The notes under the pieces are model-generated. The model was given only the letters and a program-made list of their open reading frames with translations. It had not been told where the DNA came from and did not search any database. Shown here piece by piece: positions 1 to 9,111 of a stretch of 9,466 bases of DNA. The first letter of the stretch is position 1, and each line of letters starts with the position of its first letter. Source of the stretch: a bacterium. Lineage in GTDB: Bacteria > Actinomycetota > Acidimicrobiia > UBA5794 > ZC4RG35. The stretch is from the NCBI GenBank assembly GCA_028819835.1, contig JAPPKR010000146.1, positions 1 to 9,466 on the forward strand, given 5' to 3'. The position numbers and the translations under genes are program-made.

Positions 1-364
1 TCACCACATCCCCCCGGCCGGAATCCACAAAGGCAAAGGGCGTGGAGAAGATCGCTTCCTTCGACCCGGTGGCGGGAAGCACCTGGGTGTCGGGATCGAC
101 CTGCCGACCGAACCGGCGCTGCACATAGCCGGCGATCGCCTCCCTCAGTTCCCGCAACCCGCGCGTGGTCGGATACTGCGACACCTCGGGCACGGCCCGG
201 CGAAGCGCCTCCGGGATGAAGGGCGGCGTCGGCTCCCGGGGATCGCCGATCGAGAAGTCGATGAGCCTCTCCCCCCGGTCGCGCATCTCCCTGGCCCGGT
301 TCTGGATGGCCGCGATCGGATAGGACCCCATTTCTCTGAGCACCGGGTTGATCCGCATCCCCAT
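1..364 (-). CDS. dapC: Class I/II PLP aminotransferase, probably succinyldiaminopimelate transaminase (N-terminal part)
   Basis: Partial gene: 121 complete codons are present and the frame is still open at the left edge. The family transfers an amino group with pyridoxal phosphate; DapC acts on N-succinyl-2-amino-6-ketopimelate in the lysine/diaminopimelate pathway in the cytoplasm. Visible landmarks are INPVLREMGSYP at residues 5-16, the IGDP motif at 39-42 (Asp/Pro loop of fold-type I aminotransferases), QYPTTRGLRELREAI from residue 63, and LPATGSKEAIF at 96-106, the glycine-containing loop that contacts the cofactor phosphate. The SIGDP...YP.T.G...LR spacing resembles DapC and related AspC-like enzymes. 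The catalytic lysine lies outside the window, so the substrate is inferred. Start choice is open: ATG at 364, or ATG at 358 two codons later. Neither has a clear Shine-Dalgarno. A TAGCGT box at 371-366 would make the ATG at 358 leaderless. It is divergent from the toxin-antitoxin operon. Confidence 0.7.
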   Translation of the reverse strand, partial: MGMRINPVLREMGSYPIAAIQNRAREMRDRGERLIDFSIGDPREPTPPFIPEALRRAVPEVSQYPTTRGLRELREAIAGYVQRRFGRQVDPDTQVLPATGSKEAIFSTPFAFVDSGRGDVV

Positions 365-390
365 CACGCTAGCCGTTTGGTCGCCTCACA

Positions 391-401
391 AATGTCACAT
401 T
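391..401. promoter_or_regulatory. Perfect palindrome AATGT-C-ACATT, possible operator
   Basis: An 11-base perfect inverted repeat in the spacer between the divergent aminotransferase and antitoxin genes. It lies about 30 bases upstream of the antitoxin -10 box. Its ATGT/ACAT arms recur in the palindrome at 434-445, 43 bases away, which is about four helical turns. Type II antitoxins of the Phd/YefM class usually bind palindromes in their own promoter, so this is a plausible upstream operator half. That assignment is inference. Confidence 0.35.
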
Positions 402-429
402 CGATCATTCTCCATGGACGGAGCGGGGG

Positions 430-435
430 TATAAT
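430..435 (+). promoter_or_regulatory. TATAAT -10 box of the toxin-antitoxin operon
   Basis: A perfect TATAAT consensus 31 bases upstream of the antitoxin ATG. It predicts transcription from about position 442 and a leader of about 25 bases containing a strong ribosome binding site. No good -35 hexamer is seen at 16-18 bases spacing (best is TTCTCC at 408-413), so the promoter may be moderate or depend on another factor. Confidence 0.55.
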
Positions 436-445
436 GTAGCAACAT
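434..445. promoter_or_regulatory. Palindrome ATGT-AGCA-ACAT over the -10/start site, possible autoregulatory operator
   Basis: An inverted repeat with 4-base arms and a 4-base centre. It overlaps the end of the TATAAT box and the predicted transcription start of the toxin-antitoxin operon. A protein bound here would block RNA polymerase, as expected for antitoxin or antitoxin-toxin complexes that repress their own operon. The arms match those of the 391-401 palindrome. Confidence 0.4.
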
Positions 446-453
446 ACACTCAC

Positions 454-460
454 GGGGAGG
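454..460 (+). promoter_or_regulatory. Ribosome binding site of the antitoxin gene
   Basis: GGGGAGG, six bases before ATG at 467. This spacing favours the ATG over the TTG immediately upstream at 464. Confidence 0.7.
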
Positions 461-466
461 TCGTTG

Positions 467-730
467 ATGACAAGGCCAGCGCGAACCATCAGCAGTCGGG
501 AGTTCAACCAGAGCACCGGCGCCGCCAAGAAAGCCGCCCGAAACGGTCCGGTCTACATAACCGACCGCGGACGGCCGTCCCATGTCTTGTTGAGCTACGA
601 GCATTACCGGGAAATGGCCAGTGACCAGCCCAGCATCGTCGACATTCTGGGGGAGCCTGCGGGTATCGCCGATGTCGACTTCGATATTCCGAGACGGGAC
701 GACCTGGGGCGAGCCGCTGTCTTCGACTGA
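467..730 (+). CDS. Type II toxin-antitoxin system antitoxin, Phd/YefM family
   Basis: An 87-residue protein of typical antitoxin length. Residues 6-50 match the Phd/YefM N-terminal dimerisation and DNA-binding fold: ISSREFNQ at 8-15, an A/K-rich helix, then GPVYITDRGRPSHVLLS at 27-43 and a helix with YEHYREM. The acidic, less ordered C-terminus (about 55-87, with SIVDILG and DVDFDIPRRDD) is the part that in this family wraps the toxin and blocks its active site. ATG at 467 is chosen over TTG at 464 because of the ribosome binding site six bases upstream. The stop overlaps the toxin start by one base (TGATG), so the two are translationally coupled with the antitoxin made first. Autoregulation through the flanking palindromes is inferred. 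Confidence 0.9.
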   Translation: MTRPARTISSREFNQSTGAAKKAARNGPVYITDRGRPSHVLLSYEHYREMASDQPSIVDILGEPAGIADVDFDIPRRDDLGRAAVFD

Positions 731-1167
731 TGTACCTGCTCGACACGAATGTCGTCTCTGAACTGCGCAAAGTAACCCGCGGCAGGGCCGATCCAAACTT
801 CGCGGCTTGGGCCGCTTCGGTGGAGTCGGAGTCCCTGTATGTCTCTGCGATCACCATCCAGGAACTTGAGATCGGTGTGCTCCTGGCTGAGAGGCGCGAC
901 CCCTCAGCCGGCGCAGTGCTGAGATACTGGCTCGACCGTCAGGTATTCGAGGCCTTCGACCGGCGCATCTTGCCAGTTGACTCCCAGGTCGCCCTCCGTG
1001 CCGCGGCCCTGCACATCCCGGACCCTGCTCCGGTGCAAGACGCCCTGATCGCGGCAACCGCACTAACGCACAGAATGAAGGTGGTCACCCGCAACACCCG
1101 TCATTTCGAGCGCTTCCACCCCCTGCACATACTGGATCCCTGGAAACAGAGGATCGCCAAGTCCTAA
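730..1167 (+). CDS. Type II toxin, PIN-domain ribonuclease (VapC/FitB-like)
   Basis: A 145-residue PIN-domain protein, a metal-dependent RNase in which clustered acidic residues hold Mg2+ or Mn2+. The expected residues are present in order: D5 in YLLDTNVVSEL, E45 in ITIQELEIGV, D104 in QDALIAATA, and N122 in VVTRNTRHF near the fourth acidic position. The DALIAATA and TRN signatures are those of FitB-type PIN toxins. Known VapC toxins cut tRNA or rRNA and stop translation; the target here cannot be told from sequence. The start ATG shares its first base with the antitoxin stop and has no strong ribosome binding site of its own, which fits coupled translation. The pairing of a Phd/YefM antitoxin with a PIN toxin is common in actinobacteria. 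Confidence 0.9.
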   Translation: MYLLDTNVVSELRKVTRGRADPNFAAWAASVESESLYVSAITIQELEIGVLLAERRDPSAGAVLRYWLDRQVFEAFDRRILPVDSQVALRAAALHIPDPAPVQDALIAATALTHRMKVVTRNTRHFERFHPLHILDPWKQRIAKS

Positions 1168-1266
1168 CCAAGGGATCCGGCCCCGCCTTTCATCGAGCAT
1201 CATCAGGTGACACACATGAGCAGACGGACTCCAACTCAAGAATCGGGACTCTGAGGGGGCGTACAA
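1168..1266. other. Short intergenic spacer
   Basis: Ninety-nine bases between the toxin and the small membrane protein gene. I see no convincing terminator hairpin and no good promoter. GTGACA at 1207-1212 resembles a -35 box and AAGAAT at 1238-1243 a -10 box, but they are 25 bases apart, too far for a normal sigma-70 promoter. A GAGGGGG ribosome binding site sits at 1253-1259. Confidence 0.5.
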
Positions 1267-1671
1267 TTGCCGGTCGTGCGTTACCGGCTGATCTATCTGG
1301 GCCTGGGACTCCTGGCCGTGGCGACCCTGTCCATCTGTTTCGTCTTCGGACGAGGCGGGGATCCGCTTACCCTGCCTGATCCGCTGGAGAGGGTCAGCCC
1401 CAACCCCTACGACGCGGTTCTCCCCCAGAGCGGCTTGGAAATCGACCTGCAGGTGGGCTACGAGGCCCGCATCTACGTGGACGGCTACCCGATCCCCGAG
1501 TCGGAGCTGTCCTTCCAGGAGGGTGTGGGGGTCTACCGGTGGAGGCCCAGCAGCCGGAGCCTCATCGCCGAGCGATGGGCGGTGGGCGAGCACACCATCC
1601 GGGTGGAGTGGGAGAAGGTCTACGGCCTTCCCGATGTCGGGCAGTTCACCTGGACTTTCAGGGTGCAGTAG
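1267..1671 (+). CDS. Small membrane-anchored protein of unknown function with a beta-rich outer domain
   Basis: I do not recognise a named family. The 134-residue product has one hydrophobic segment near the N-terminus (about residues 6-28) after two arginines, so it is probably a single-pass protein with its C-terminus outside the membrane. There is no lipobox cysteine or clear signal peptidase site. The outer part, about residues 45-134, alternates short beta-like strands and ends GEHTIRVEW...[10 protein letters not shown], a pattern often seen in bacterial immunoglobulin-like domains; this is a resemblance only. The TTG start at 1267 is chosen because GAGGGGG lies seven bases upstream; GTG at 1276 is an alternative. 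The 3' end overlaps the convergent copper ATPase gene by 14 bases. No function is suggested by the neighbours. Confidence 0.7.
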   Translation: MPVVRYRLIYLGLGLLAVATLSICFVFGRGGDPLTLPDPLERVSPNPYDAVLPQSGLEIDLQVGYEARIYVDGYPIPESELSFQEGVGVYRWRPSSRSLIAERWAVGEHTIRVEWEKVYGLPDVGQFTWTFRVQ

Positions 1672-3826
1672 GCGCCTTGAACCGGCGCAGCCGGAGGGAG
1701 TTGGTCACCACCGAAACGCTCGAAAACGCCATTGCTGCGGCGGCCACCATCGGATTGAGCACTCCGGCGACGGCCAGGGGAATGGCGGCTACGTTGTAAC
1801 CGAACGCCCAGACCAGGTTGGCGACAATCACCCGATAGGTGCCCCGAGCCAGGGCCAGGGAAGTAGGAACCCCCAAGGGATCCCCGCTCATCAGAACGAT
1901 GTCGCCCGCTTCGACCGCCACATCGGTCCCGGTACCGATCGCGATCCCCAGATCGGCCGCCGCCAGCGCCACCGCGTCGTTTATCCCGTCGCCTACGAAG
2001 CCCACCACCGCTCCCTCTCGCTTGAACCGGGCGATCTCCTCGGCTTTTTCGGCGGGAAGTACGTCGGCTTTGACTTGATCGATCCCCAACCGGCGACCCA
2101 TCACGGAGGCTGACCCCAGGTTGTCCCCCGTTAGGAGGGCCAACGTTATGCCCATCTTCCTCAGGCGGGAAAGAGCCGCCGCGGCAGTTGGGCGCGGAGA
2201 GTCAGACACAGCCAAGACGCCGTGAACTTCGCCTTCCCAGCCCGCCAGGAAGACGGTTTTGGCCTCGGCTTCCAGTTCTTTGATGGCCTCTCGCCAGGCG
2301 GAATCCGACTTCAAACCCGCATCGGCCAGGAACCCGGGCTTTCCCACCCACACCTCCACACCGTCGACCCGTCCCCTGACTCCCCGACCGGCCACCTCCT
2401 CCACCTGCTCCGGCATCGTGGGTCCGACTCCCCGTTCCTGTGCGCCCCTGGCTACCGCTTGACCGATGGGATGGGAACTTCCTCCCTCCACGGAACCCAC
2501 CAGGTGCAGGAAGACGTCCGGGTCATCTGCGCGTACATCGGTGAGGGTCATCCTCCCCTCGGTAAGGGTGCCGGTCTTATCAAAGACCATGGTGTCCACC
2601 TCACGGGTCCGCTCGAATACCTCCGAGTTCTTGAACAGGACACCCAACTCAGCGCCTCGGCCGCTCCCAGCCATAATGGCGGTGGGCGTGGCCAGACCCA
2701 GAGCGCACGGACAGGCGATTATCAACACCGCAACCCCGTTTTGGATGGCTTCCCACAACTCCACCCCCCCTGCCAGCCAGCCCACAAAAGTGGCGATCGC
2801 CAGCAGTATCACCACGGGCACGAACACCGACGAGACCCGGTCGGCCAGCCTCTGGATGGGAGGTTTTGAAGATTGCACCTCCTCGACCATTTCGACGATC
2901 CGAGAGAGCGCCGTGTCGGCCCCAACCTGTTCCACCTCGAACACCAACCTCCCCGTCAGGTTCACAGTCCCGCAGTAAACCGAGTCTCCCTCGAGTCGCT
3001 CCGCCGGCAGAGACTCCCCGGTCAGCATCGACTCGTCGACCGTGGATAAACCCTGGGTGACAACACCGTCGGCGGGTATCTTCTCACCCGCCAACACCAC
3101 TACCAGATCCCCAACCTCCAACTCCTCCTGGGCGATCTCTTCTTCCACGGAGTCTCGGATCACCCGCACCGAGTCGCTGAACCCGAGTTCCAGCAACTTT
3201 GCCACCGCCTGCGACGCTCGACCCTTGGCCCTGGCTTCGAGATAGCGCCCCAAAAGGATCAGGGTGACGATCATCCCCGCTGTCTCGAAATACACGGCCT
3301 GGCTGTTGAAGGAGGCCCAAGTCGAGTAGATGAACGCGGTCAGAGACCCCAGGGAGATCAGTGTGTCCATGTTGGCTTGACCACCGCGCGCCCGTTGGAA
3401 GGCGATCTGGTGAAACTGCCGTCCCCAAACGAACACCACCATCCCCGCCAACACCCATTGGATCGCCAGCCACAAAGGTTCGTGGGGAGCCAGCATCGAA
3501 ATGCCCATCAAAGGCGCTGCAAGAACCGCAGCAGCCACGAAGTTGCGCCACTGCCGCCGGGACTCCTGGGCAAAGGGACCGTCGCCGCCGGCCTCTGTGG
3601 CTTCGGGCGTGATAGGCCCCATGTCGTATCCGATGTTCCGTATCTCCTCGAACAGCGAGGCGGCGTCGGTCTCGGAAGCGAAGGTGACCCTCACCTTGGC
3701 GGCCATCAGGTTGACCCGGGCCTCTGCAACATCCTCCCTCCCGACAAGGGCACGCTCCACCCGCCCCGCGCAGGAGGCGCAGGTCATGCCCTCAACAGCA
3801 AAGTCGTCAGTCTGGAGCGTCGTCAA
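1658..3826 (-). CDS. copA: Copper-exporting P1B-1-type ATPase
   Basis: A 722-residue heavy-metal P-type ATPase that would pump Cu(+) out of the cytoplasm using ATP. In order: one N-terminal metal-binding domain with GMTCASC at 13-19; membrane helices near 97-113, 117-138, 151-170 and 177-197; TGES at 269-272 in the actuator domain; helices near 332-354 and 361-383, the latter with CPC at 372-374; phosphorylated D416 in DKTGT; HP at 452-453; TGDN at 566-569; GDGIND at 612-617; and two last helices with YN at 677-678 and MAFSS at 699-703. CPC plus YN plus MxxSS is the Cu(+) signature that separates this class from Zn/Cd pumps. I set the start at TTG 3826 because GGAG precedes it by five bases and it aligns with the chaperone gene start. 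A longer in-frame extension to 3928 would overlap the chaperone gene and is non-homologous. It is cotranscribed with the chaperone. Confidence 0.95.
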   Translation of the reverse strand: MTTLQTDDFAVEGMTCASCAGRVERALVGREDVAEARVNLMAAKVRVTFASETDAASLFEEIRNIGYDMGPITPEATEAGGDGPFAQESRRQWRNFVAAAVLAAPLMGISMLAPHEPLWLAIQWVLAGMVVFVWGRQFHQIAFQRARGGQANMDTLISLGSLTAFIYSTWASFNSQAVYFETAGMIVTLILLGRYLEARAKGRASQAVAKLLELGFSDSVRVIRDSVEEEIAQEELEVGDLVVVLAGEKIPADGVVTQGLSTVDESMLTGESLPAERLEGDSVYCGTVNLTGRLVFEVEQVGADTALSRIVEMVEEVQSSKPPIQRLADRVSSVFVPVVILLAIATFVGWLAGGVELWEAIQNGVAVLIIACPCALGLATPTAIMAGSGRGAELGVLFKNSEVFERTREVDTMVFDKTGTLTEGRMTLTDVRADDPDVFLHLVGSVEGGSSHPIGQAVARGAQERGVGPTMPEQVEEVAGRGVRGRVDGVEVWVGKPGFLADAGLKSDSAWREAIKELEAEAKTVFLAGWEGEVHGVLAVSDSPRPTAAAALSRLRKMGITLALLTGDNLGSASVMGRRLGIDQVKADVLPAEKAEEIARFKREGAVVGFVGDGINDAVALAAADLGIAIGTGTDVAVEAGDIVLMSGDPLGVPTSLALARGTYRVIVANLVWAFGYNVAAIPLAVAGVLNPMVAAAAMAFSSVSVVTNSLRLRRFKAPTAP

Positions 3827-3831
3827 GATGA

Positions 3832-3835
3832 CTCC
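3832..3835 (-). promoter_or_regulatory. Ribosome binding site of copA
   Basis: GGAG on the minus strand, five bases before TTG at 3826. It is conserved in the duplicated copy upstream of the chaperone gene (4079-4082) with identical spacing, which supports TTG as the true start. Confidence 0.65.
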
Positions 3836-3839
3836 GGTG

Positions 3840-4073
3840 CTAGGTGACTTTGGGTGCCAGGGGCCCCATCTCGTACCCGACGTTCCGTACTTCGTCGAAC
3901 AGGGAGGTGACGTCGGTGCCGCGGGCAAAGGTCACCTTTACGCTGGCCCCCTTCAAGTTGACCTTGGCCTTCTTGACTTCCTCCCTCTCAAGAAGAGCCT
4001 TCTCCACATGCGCTACGCAGGCGCCGCAGGTCATACCATCAACCCGGAAAGTGTCCGTCTGGAAAGTTTTCAC
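3840..4073 (-). CDS. copZ: CopZ-like copper chaperone (HMA domain)
   Basis: A 77-residue single heavy-metal-associated domain of the ferredoxin-like beta-alpha-beta-beta-alpha-beta fold. GMTCGAC at 13-19 supplies the two cysteines that hold Cu(+). Such proteins carry copper in the cytoplasm and hand it to the metal-binding domain of CopA, whose gene follows after 13 bases. The start is GTG at 4073, with GGAG five bases upstream; the open frame continues upstream to 4325 but that part shows no domain and runs through the intergenic region into the divergent gene. The product is 57% identical over its full length, without gaps, to residues 1-77 of the adjacent CopA. The chaperone is lysine-rich (net charge about +2), whereas the matching CopA domain is acidic (about -6). 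Confidence 0.9.
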   Translation of the reverse strand: MKTFQTDTFRVDGMTCGACVAHVEKALLEREEVKKAKVNLKGASVKVTFARGTDVTSLFDEVRNVGYEMGPLAPKVT

Positions 4074-4082
4074 GACAACTCC
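3840..4082 (-). repeat. First copy of a 247-base tandem duplication (copZ unit)
   Basis: The segment from the GGAG ribosome binding site to the copZ stop is homologous to the segment beginning at 3835 and running to about position 3595 inside copA. Start codons are 247 bases apart. The shared bases begin in the leader (CGGAGT, then TC, TGA, TCCAGAC) before either start codon, so the duplication included the leader and not only the domain. Confidence 0.75.
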
Positions 4083-4083
4083 G

Positions 4084-4089
4084 ATTATA
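4084..4089 (-). promoter_or_regulatory. TATAAT -10 box upstream of copZ-copA
   Basis: A perfect TATAAT on the minus strand only ten bases upstream of the GTG start. Transcription would begin at about 4077, inside or after the GGAG ribosome binding site, leaving almost no leader. No good -35 is present at 17 bases (TTAAGG at 4112-4107). Weak -35 elements are common in promoters needing a metal-responsive activator. It may instead be a chance AT-rich site with the true start further upstream. Confidence 0.4.
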
Positions 4090-4095
4090 AGAAAC

Positions 4096-4116
4096 TCTGT
4101 ATCACCCCTTAACAGA
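4096..4116. promoter_or_regulatory. Inverted repeat TCTGT-N11-ACAGA upstream of copZ, possible metal-regulator operator
   Basis: Perfect 5-base arms around an 11-base centre, directly upstream of the copZ -10 box and covering the expected -35 area. The position suits a repressor or a MerR-type activator. No CsoR, CueR or ArsR-like regulator is encoded in the window, so the binding protein is unknown. Confidence 0.35.
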
Positions 4117-4148
4117 CAGAAAGGCGAGGTTTGTTCCACGCTCTCCGG

Positions 4149-4172
4149 TTGATCAATCGGCGGGGCCGCCGA
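4149..4172. promoter_or_regulatory. Adjacent palindromes TTGATCAA and TCGGCGGGGCCGCCGA in the divergent spacer
   Basis: TTGATCAA at 4149-4156 is a perfect 8-base palindrome. TCGGCGGGGCCGCCGA at 4157-4172 follows directly, with 7-base arms around a GG centre. Together they lie about 60-80 bases before the cysteine desulfurase start. They could be operators for either divergent gene or form a hairpin in the leader. No oligo-T tract follows, so a terminator is unlikely. Confidence 0.3.
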
Positions 4173-4181
4173 CCGGCAACT

Positions 4182-4211
4182 TTGCAGACTTGGGCGGGAC
4201 GGGCCGGTAAT
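4182..4211 (+). promoter_or_regulatory. Weak candidate promoter of the desulfurase operon
   Basis: TTGCAG at 4182-4187 and GGTAAT at 4206-4211 with 18 bases between. Both are imperfect matches to -35 and -10 boxes. It is the best plus-strand candidate in the spacer upstream of the ATG at 4231. Confidence 0.25.
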
Positions 4212-4230
4212 TTGAGGTACATAGGTTCCG

Positions 4231-5360
4231 ATGCTGTATCTCGACCACGCCGCCACCACCCCGATCCGCCCGCAGGTATGGGAGGAGATCTCTGCGCTGG
4301 CGGACCGCGGATGGGGCAATCCCACCGGGTTTCACGCTGCGGCCCGCTCCGCCAAGAACGCCCTGGAGGAGGCGCGGGAGAGGGTGGCGGCGCTGCTGGG
4401 GTGCCGCCCCTTGGAGGTGGTGTTCACCGGCGGCGGCACCGAGTCCGACAACCTCGCCGTGAAGGGAGCGGCCCTGGCGCGGGGAGAGCGGGGAGGGGTG
4501 GTAACCACCGCGGTCGAGCACGAGGCGGTGCTGAGTTCGGTCCGCTTCCTTGAGGAATGGGGGTGTCCGGTGACCAGGGTGGGGGTGGACCGAGATGGTC
4601 TGGTGGATCCCTCCGAGGTGACGGCGGCCGTCAACCCCCAAACGGCGGTCGTGTCGGTGATGGCGGCCAACAACGAGACCGGGGCCCGCCAGCCGGTCCG
4701 TAAGATCACCGAGGCAGTGAGAGACCGCCCCAGGTGTAAGGCGCTGGTGCACACCGATGCGGTGCAGGCCTTCATCTCCGAGGAACTCAGAGTGGAAGAT
4801 CTGGGAGTGGACTTGATGTCACTGGCCGCCCACAAGTTCGGCGGCCCGACCGGCGTGGGGGTTCTGTACGTCCGGGAAGGGGTGGCGCTCGAGCCCGTGA
4901 CCCACGGCGGGGGACAGGAACTGGGCCGCCGGTCGGGAACCCATCATGTGTTGGGAGCGGTGGGGATGGCTCGGGCAATGGAGTTGGCCGCTTCGGATCG
5001 GGAACGCTTTCGACGGGATGTGGGAGAGGCCCGGCGGAGGTTCGAAGGGGCGCTCTTGAAGCAGGTGCCCGGCCTGGCGATCACATCCCGCTCCGCCCGG
5101 ACCGTCCAACACTCCCATCTCCGGTTTCAGGGAGTGGCCAACCAGACTGTGCTGGTCCGCCTCGACCGCCTGGGGCTGGCAGCCTCGGCCGGTTCCTCCT
5201 GCCAGTCGGGCGCGGCGCAGGTTTCCCATGTGCTGTCGGCCATGGGGATGTCAGACAGCGAAGCCCGCTCCAGCGTGCGGTTCTCCTTCGGATGGACCAC
5301 CCAACCCTCCGATGGGGACCTCGCCGCCAAACTCACCCTCCGTGCCGTGGAGGGCCTGTT

Positions 5361-5364
<4 letters not shown>
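4231..5364 (+). CDS. Cysteine desulfurase (IscS/NifS family)
   Basis: A 377-residue PLP enzyme that converts cysteine to alanine and holds the sulfur as a persulfide for delivery to acceptor proteins. Visible landmarks: YLDHAATTP at 3-11, GGGTESDNLA at 67-76, VEHEAV with H97 stacking on PLP, NNETG at 147-151, D176 in HTDAVQA, the Schiff-base lysine K202 in AAHKFGGPTG, and the persulfide cysteine C324 in AGSSCQSGA. The length and loop fit group I (IscS/NifS-like) enzymes. RSGTHH at 234-239 replaces the usual RSGT followed by EN, LN or similar, a mild oddity. The gene overlaps mnmA by four bases, so its main client here is probably MnmA for tRNA thiolation; it may also serve Fe-S assembly. The start ATG has only a short AGG at five bases, with GAGG 13 bases away. 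Confidence 0.93.
5349..5354 (+). promoter_or_regulatory. Ribosome binding site of mnmA inside the desulfurase gene
   Basis: GGAGGG, six bases before GTG at 5361. It decides the mnmA start: the longer frame from ATG 5292 has no such site and its first 23 residues are not MnmA-like. Confidence 0.75.
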
Positions 5365-8470
<3,106 letters not shown>

Positions 8471-8570
8471 ACGCTATCCGCCCGACCAACCAGATTGTCC
8501 GCGAGACAAGGCACCAAAGAGGGACAGTCGAGACAAGGCAGGGTTTCGTCATTGCCAGTGAGATGCACGT
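8471..8570. other. Convergent spacer between ligA and the right-end minus-strand operon
   Basis: One hundred bases with no convincing gene. It holds a small hairpin TTGTC-CGCGA-GACAA (8495-8509) and a 12-base direct repeat. No T-rich tract follows the hairpin, so an intrinsic terminator of standard form is not supported. The spacer has several GACAA or GACAG words. Confidence 0.5.
8502..8540. repeat. Pair of 12-base direct repeats CGAGACAAGGCA
   Basis: Perfect copies at 8502-8513 and 8529-8540, 27 bases apart start to start. The first is preceded by TTGTC, making a short hairpin with its GACAA. GGGACAGT between the copies and GGGGACAA at 8574-8581 are related words. Closely spaced repeats of this kind occur as transposase-binding sites at insertion-sequence ends, but no transposase or matching end is present, so a remnant is only a possibility. 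Confidence 0.55.
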
Positions 8571-8759
8571 CTAGGGGACAACCCACCTTAGCAACGCGCC
8601 AACCGGGCTGGCCTGCACTTGTCTCCACTCTGACGCCACCCAGCCCCGGCGCCACAGCATCACAGCCGGTGCCTCCACCGACAGCAGCCACCCGATAGCA
8701 GGCCCCACCGCCATGTCTCCCGCCGACCGGCCGTTGTCCACAGCGACCGCTGCTTGCAC
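8571..8759 (-). CDS. Possible small protein, third gene of the right-end operon
   Basis: I do not recognise it. From GTG at 8759 it would be 62 residues, with a hydrophobic stretch around residues 17-35 (AVGPAIGWLLSVEAPAVML), followed by a tryptophan- and arginine-containing tail. The case for it being real is that its codons are strongly G/C at third positions like the other genes, and that its GTG lies one base after the stop of the upstream gene (TGATGTG), an arrangement that allows re-initiation. The case against it is its small size and lack of any known motif. It could be a membrane-associated partner of the two upstream TadE-like products, or a chance frame. Confidence 0.35.
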   Translation of the reverse strand: MQAAVAVDNGRSAGDMAVGPAIGWLLSVEAPAVMLWRRGWVASEWRQVQASPVGALLRWVVP

Positions 8760-8760
8760 A

Positions 8761-9102
8761 TCAAACGCACTGTGTGAACACCGTCCCCAGATCAATCACG
8801 GTTGCCGTCGCGAACGACCTCTCGTATGCGGCCTGCACTGGTGACAACCCCACCCACAGCTGCGGTTCCCACTCTTGGGAGACCGTAACTCTCATCTTTC
8901 CATCGGCAGTCACGCACACCCGGTCATCTCCGGTGCAATCGTTCCCAGCCACCACACAGTTCTCAGCCAGGTCGGCTGCGACCCATTCCGCCCGCTTCCG
9001 CACGATGTCCGTGTGCTGCACAAACCGCGCGTAGTCGCCCAACATCGAGCCCAGCAACAACGCCGCCTGTGCTATCACCAACGCCAACAAGCCAGTCCCC
9101 AT
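8761..9102 (-). CDS. TadE-like small single-pass protein
   Basis: A 113-residue protein with a hydrophobic N-terminus (about residues 3-23), then an amphipathic helix with charged residues (DIVRKRAEWVAADLAE), then a cysteine-bearing beta-like tail with C49, C56, C63 and C112 (VCVTADG, MRVTVSQEWEP). This layout of one membrane helix, a helical stalk, then paired cysteines and strands resembles TadE/TadG pseudopilin-like proteins of tight-adherence pilus loci in actinobacteria. The match is by layout and not by a signature motif, and the short cytoplasmic leader typical of TadE is missing. The gene starts nine bases after the stop of the upstream gene, with GAAGAG nearby as a weak ribosome binding site. 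Its stop abuts the GTG of the next small frame. No tad ATPase, prepilin peptidase or flp gene is in the window. Confidence 0.6.
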   Translation of the reverse strand: MGTGLLALVIAQAALLLGSMLGDYARFVQHTDIVRKRAEWVAADLAENCVVAGNDCTGDDRVCVTADGKMRVTVSQEWEPQLWVGLSPVQAAYERSFATATVIDLGTVFTQCV

Positions 9103-9111
9103 CTTCGCTCT

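Noticed and set aside
2222..2978. Plus-strand frames inside copA
   Set aside because: They lie opposite the conserved phosphorylation and ATP-binding regions of CopA and show no motif or ribosome binding site.
3827..3928. N-terminal extension of copA to a start at 3928
   Set aside because: The extra 34 residues overlap copZ in another frame, show no domain, and lie upstream of a ribosome binding site and a TTG start that align with the duplicated copZ start.
4074..4325. Upstream extension of copZ to 4325
   Set aside because: The added residues run through the divergent spacer and into the desulfurase gene on the opposite strand and resemble no domain. GTG at 4073 has GGAG at the right distance.
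5292..5360. ATG 5292 as the mnmA start
   Set aside because: It would overlap the desulfurase by over 70 bases, lacks a ribosome binding site, and adds residues absent from the family. GTG 5361 has GGAGGG six bases upstream.
8495..8509. Intrinsic terminator after ligA
   Set aside because: The stem is only five base pairs and no T-rich run follows on either strand.
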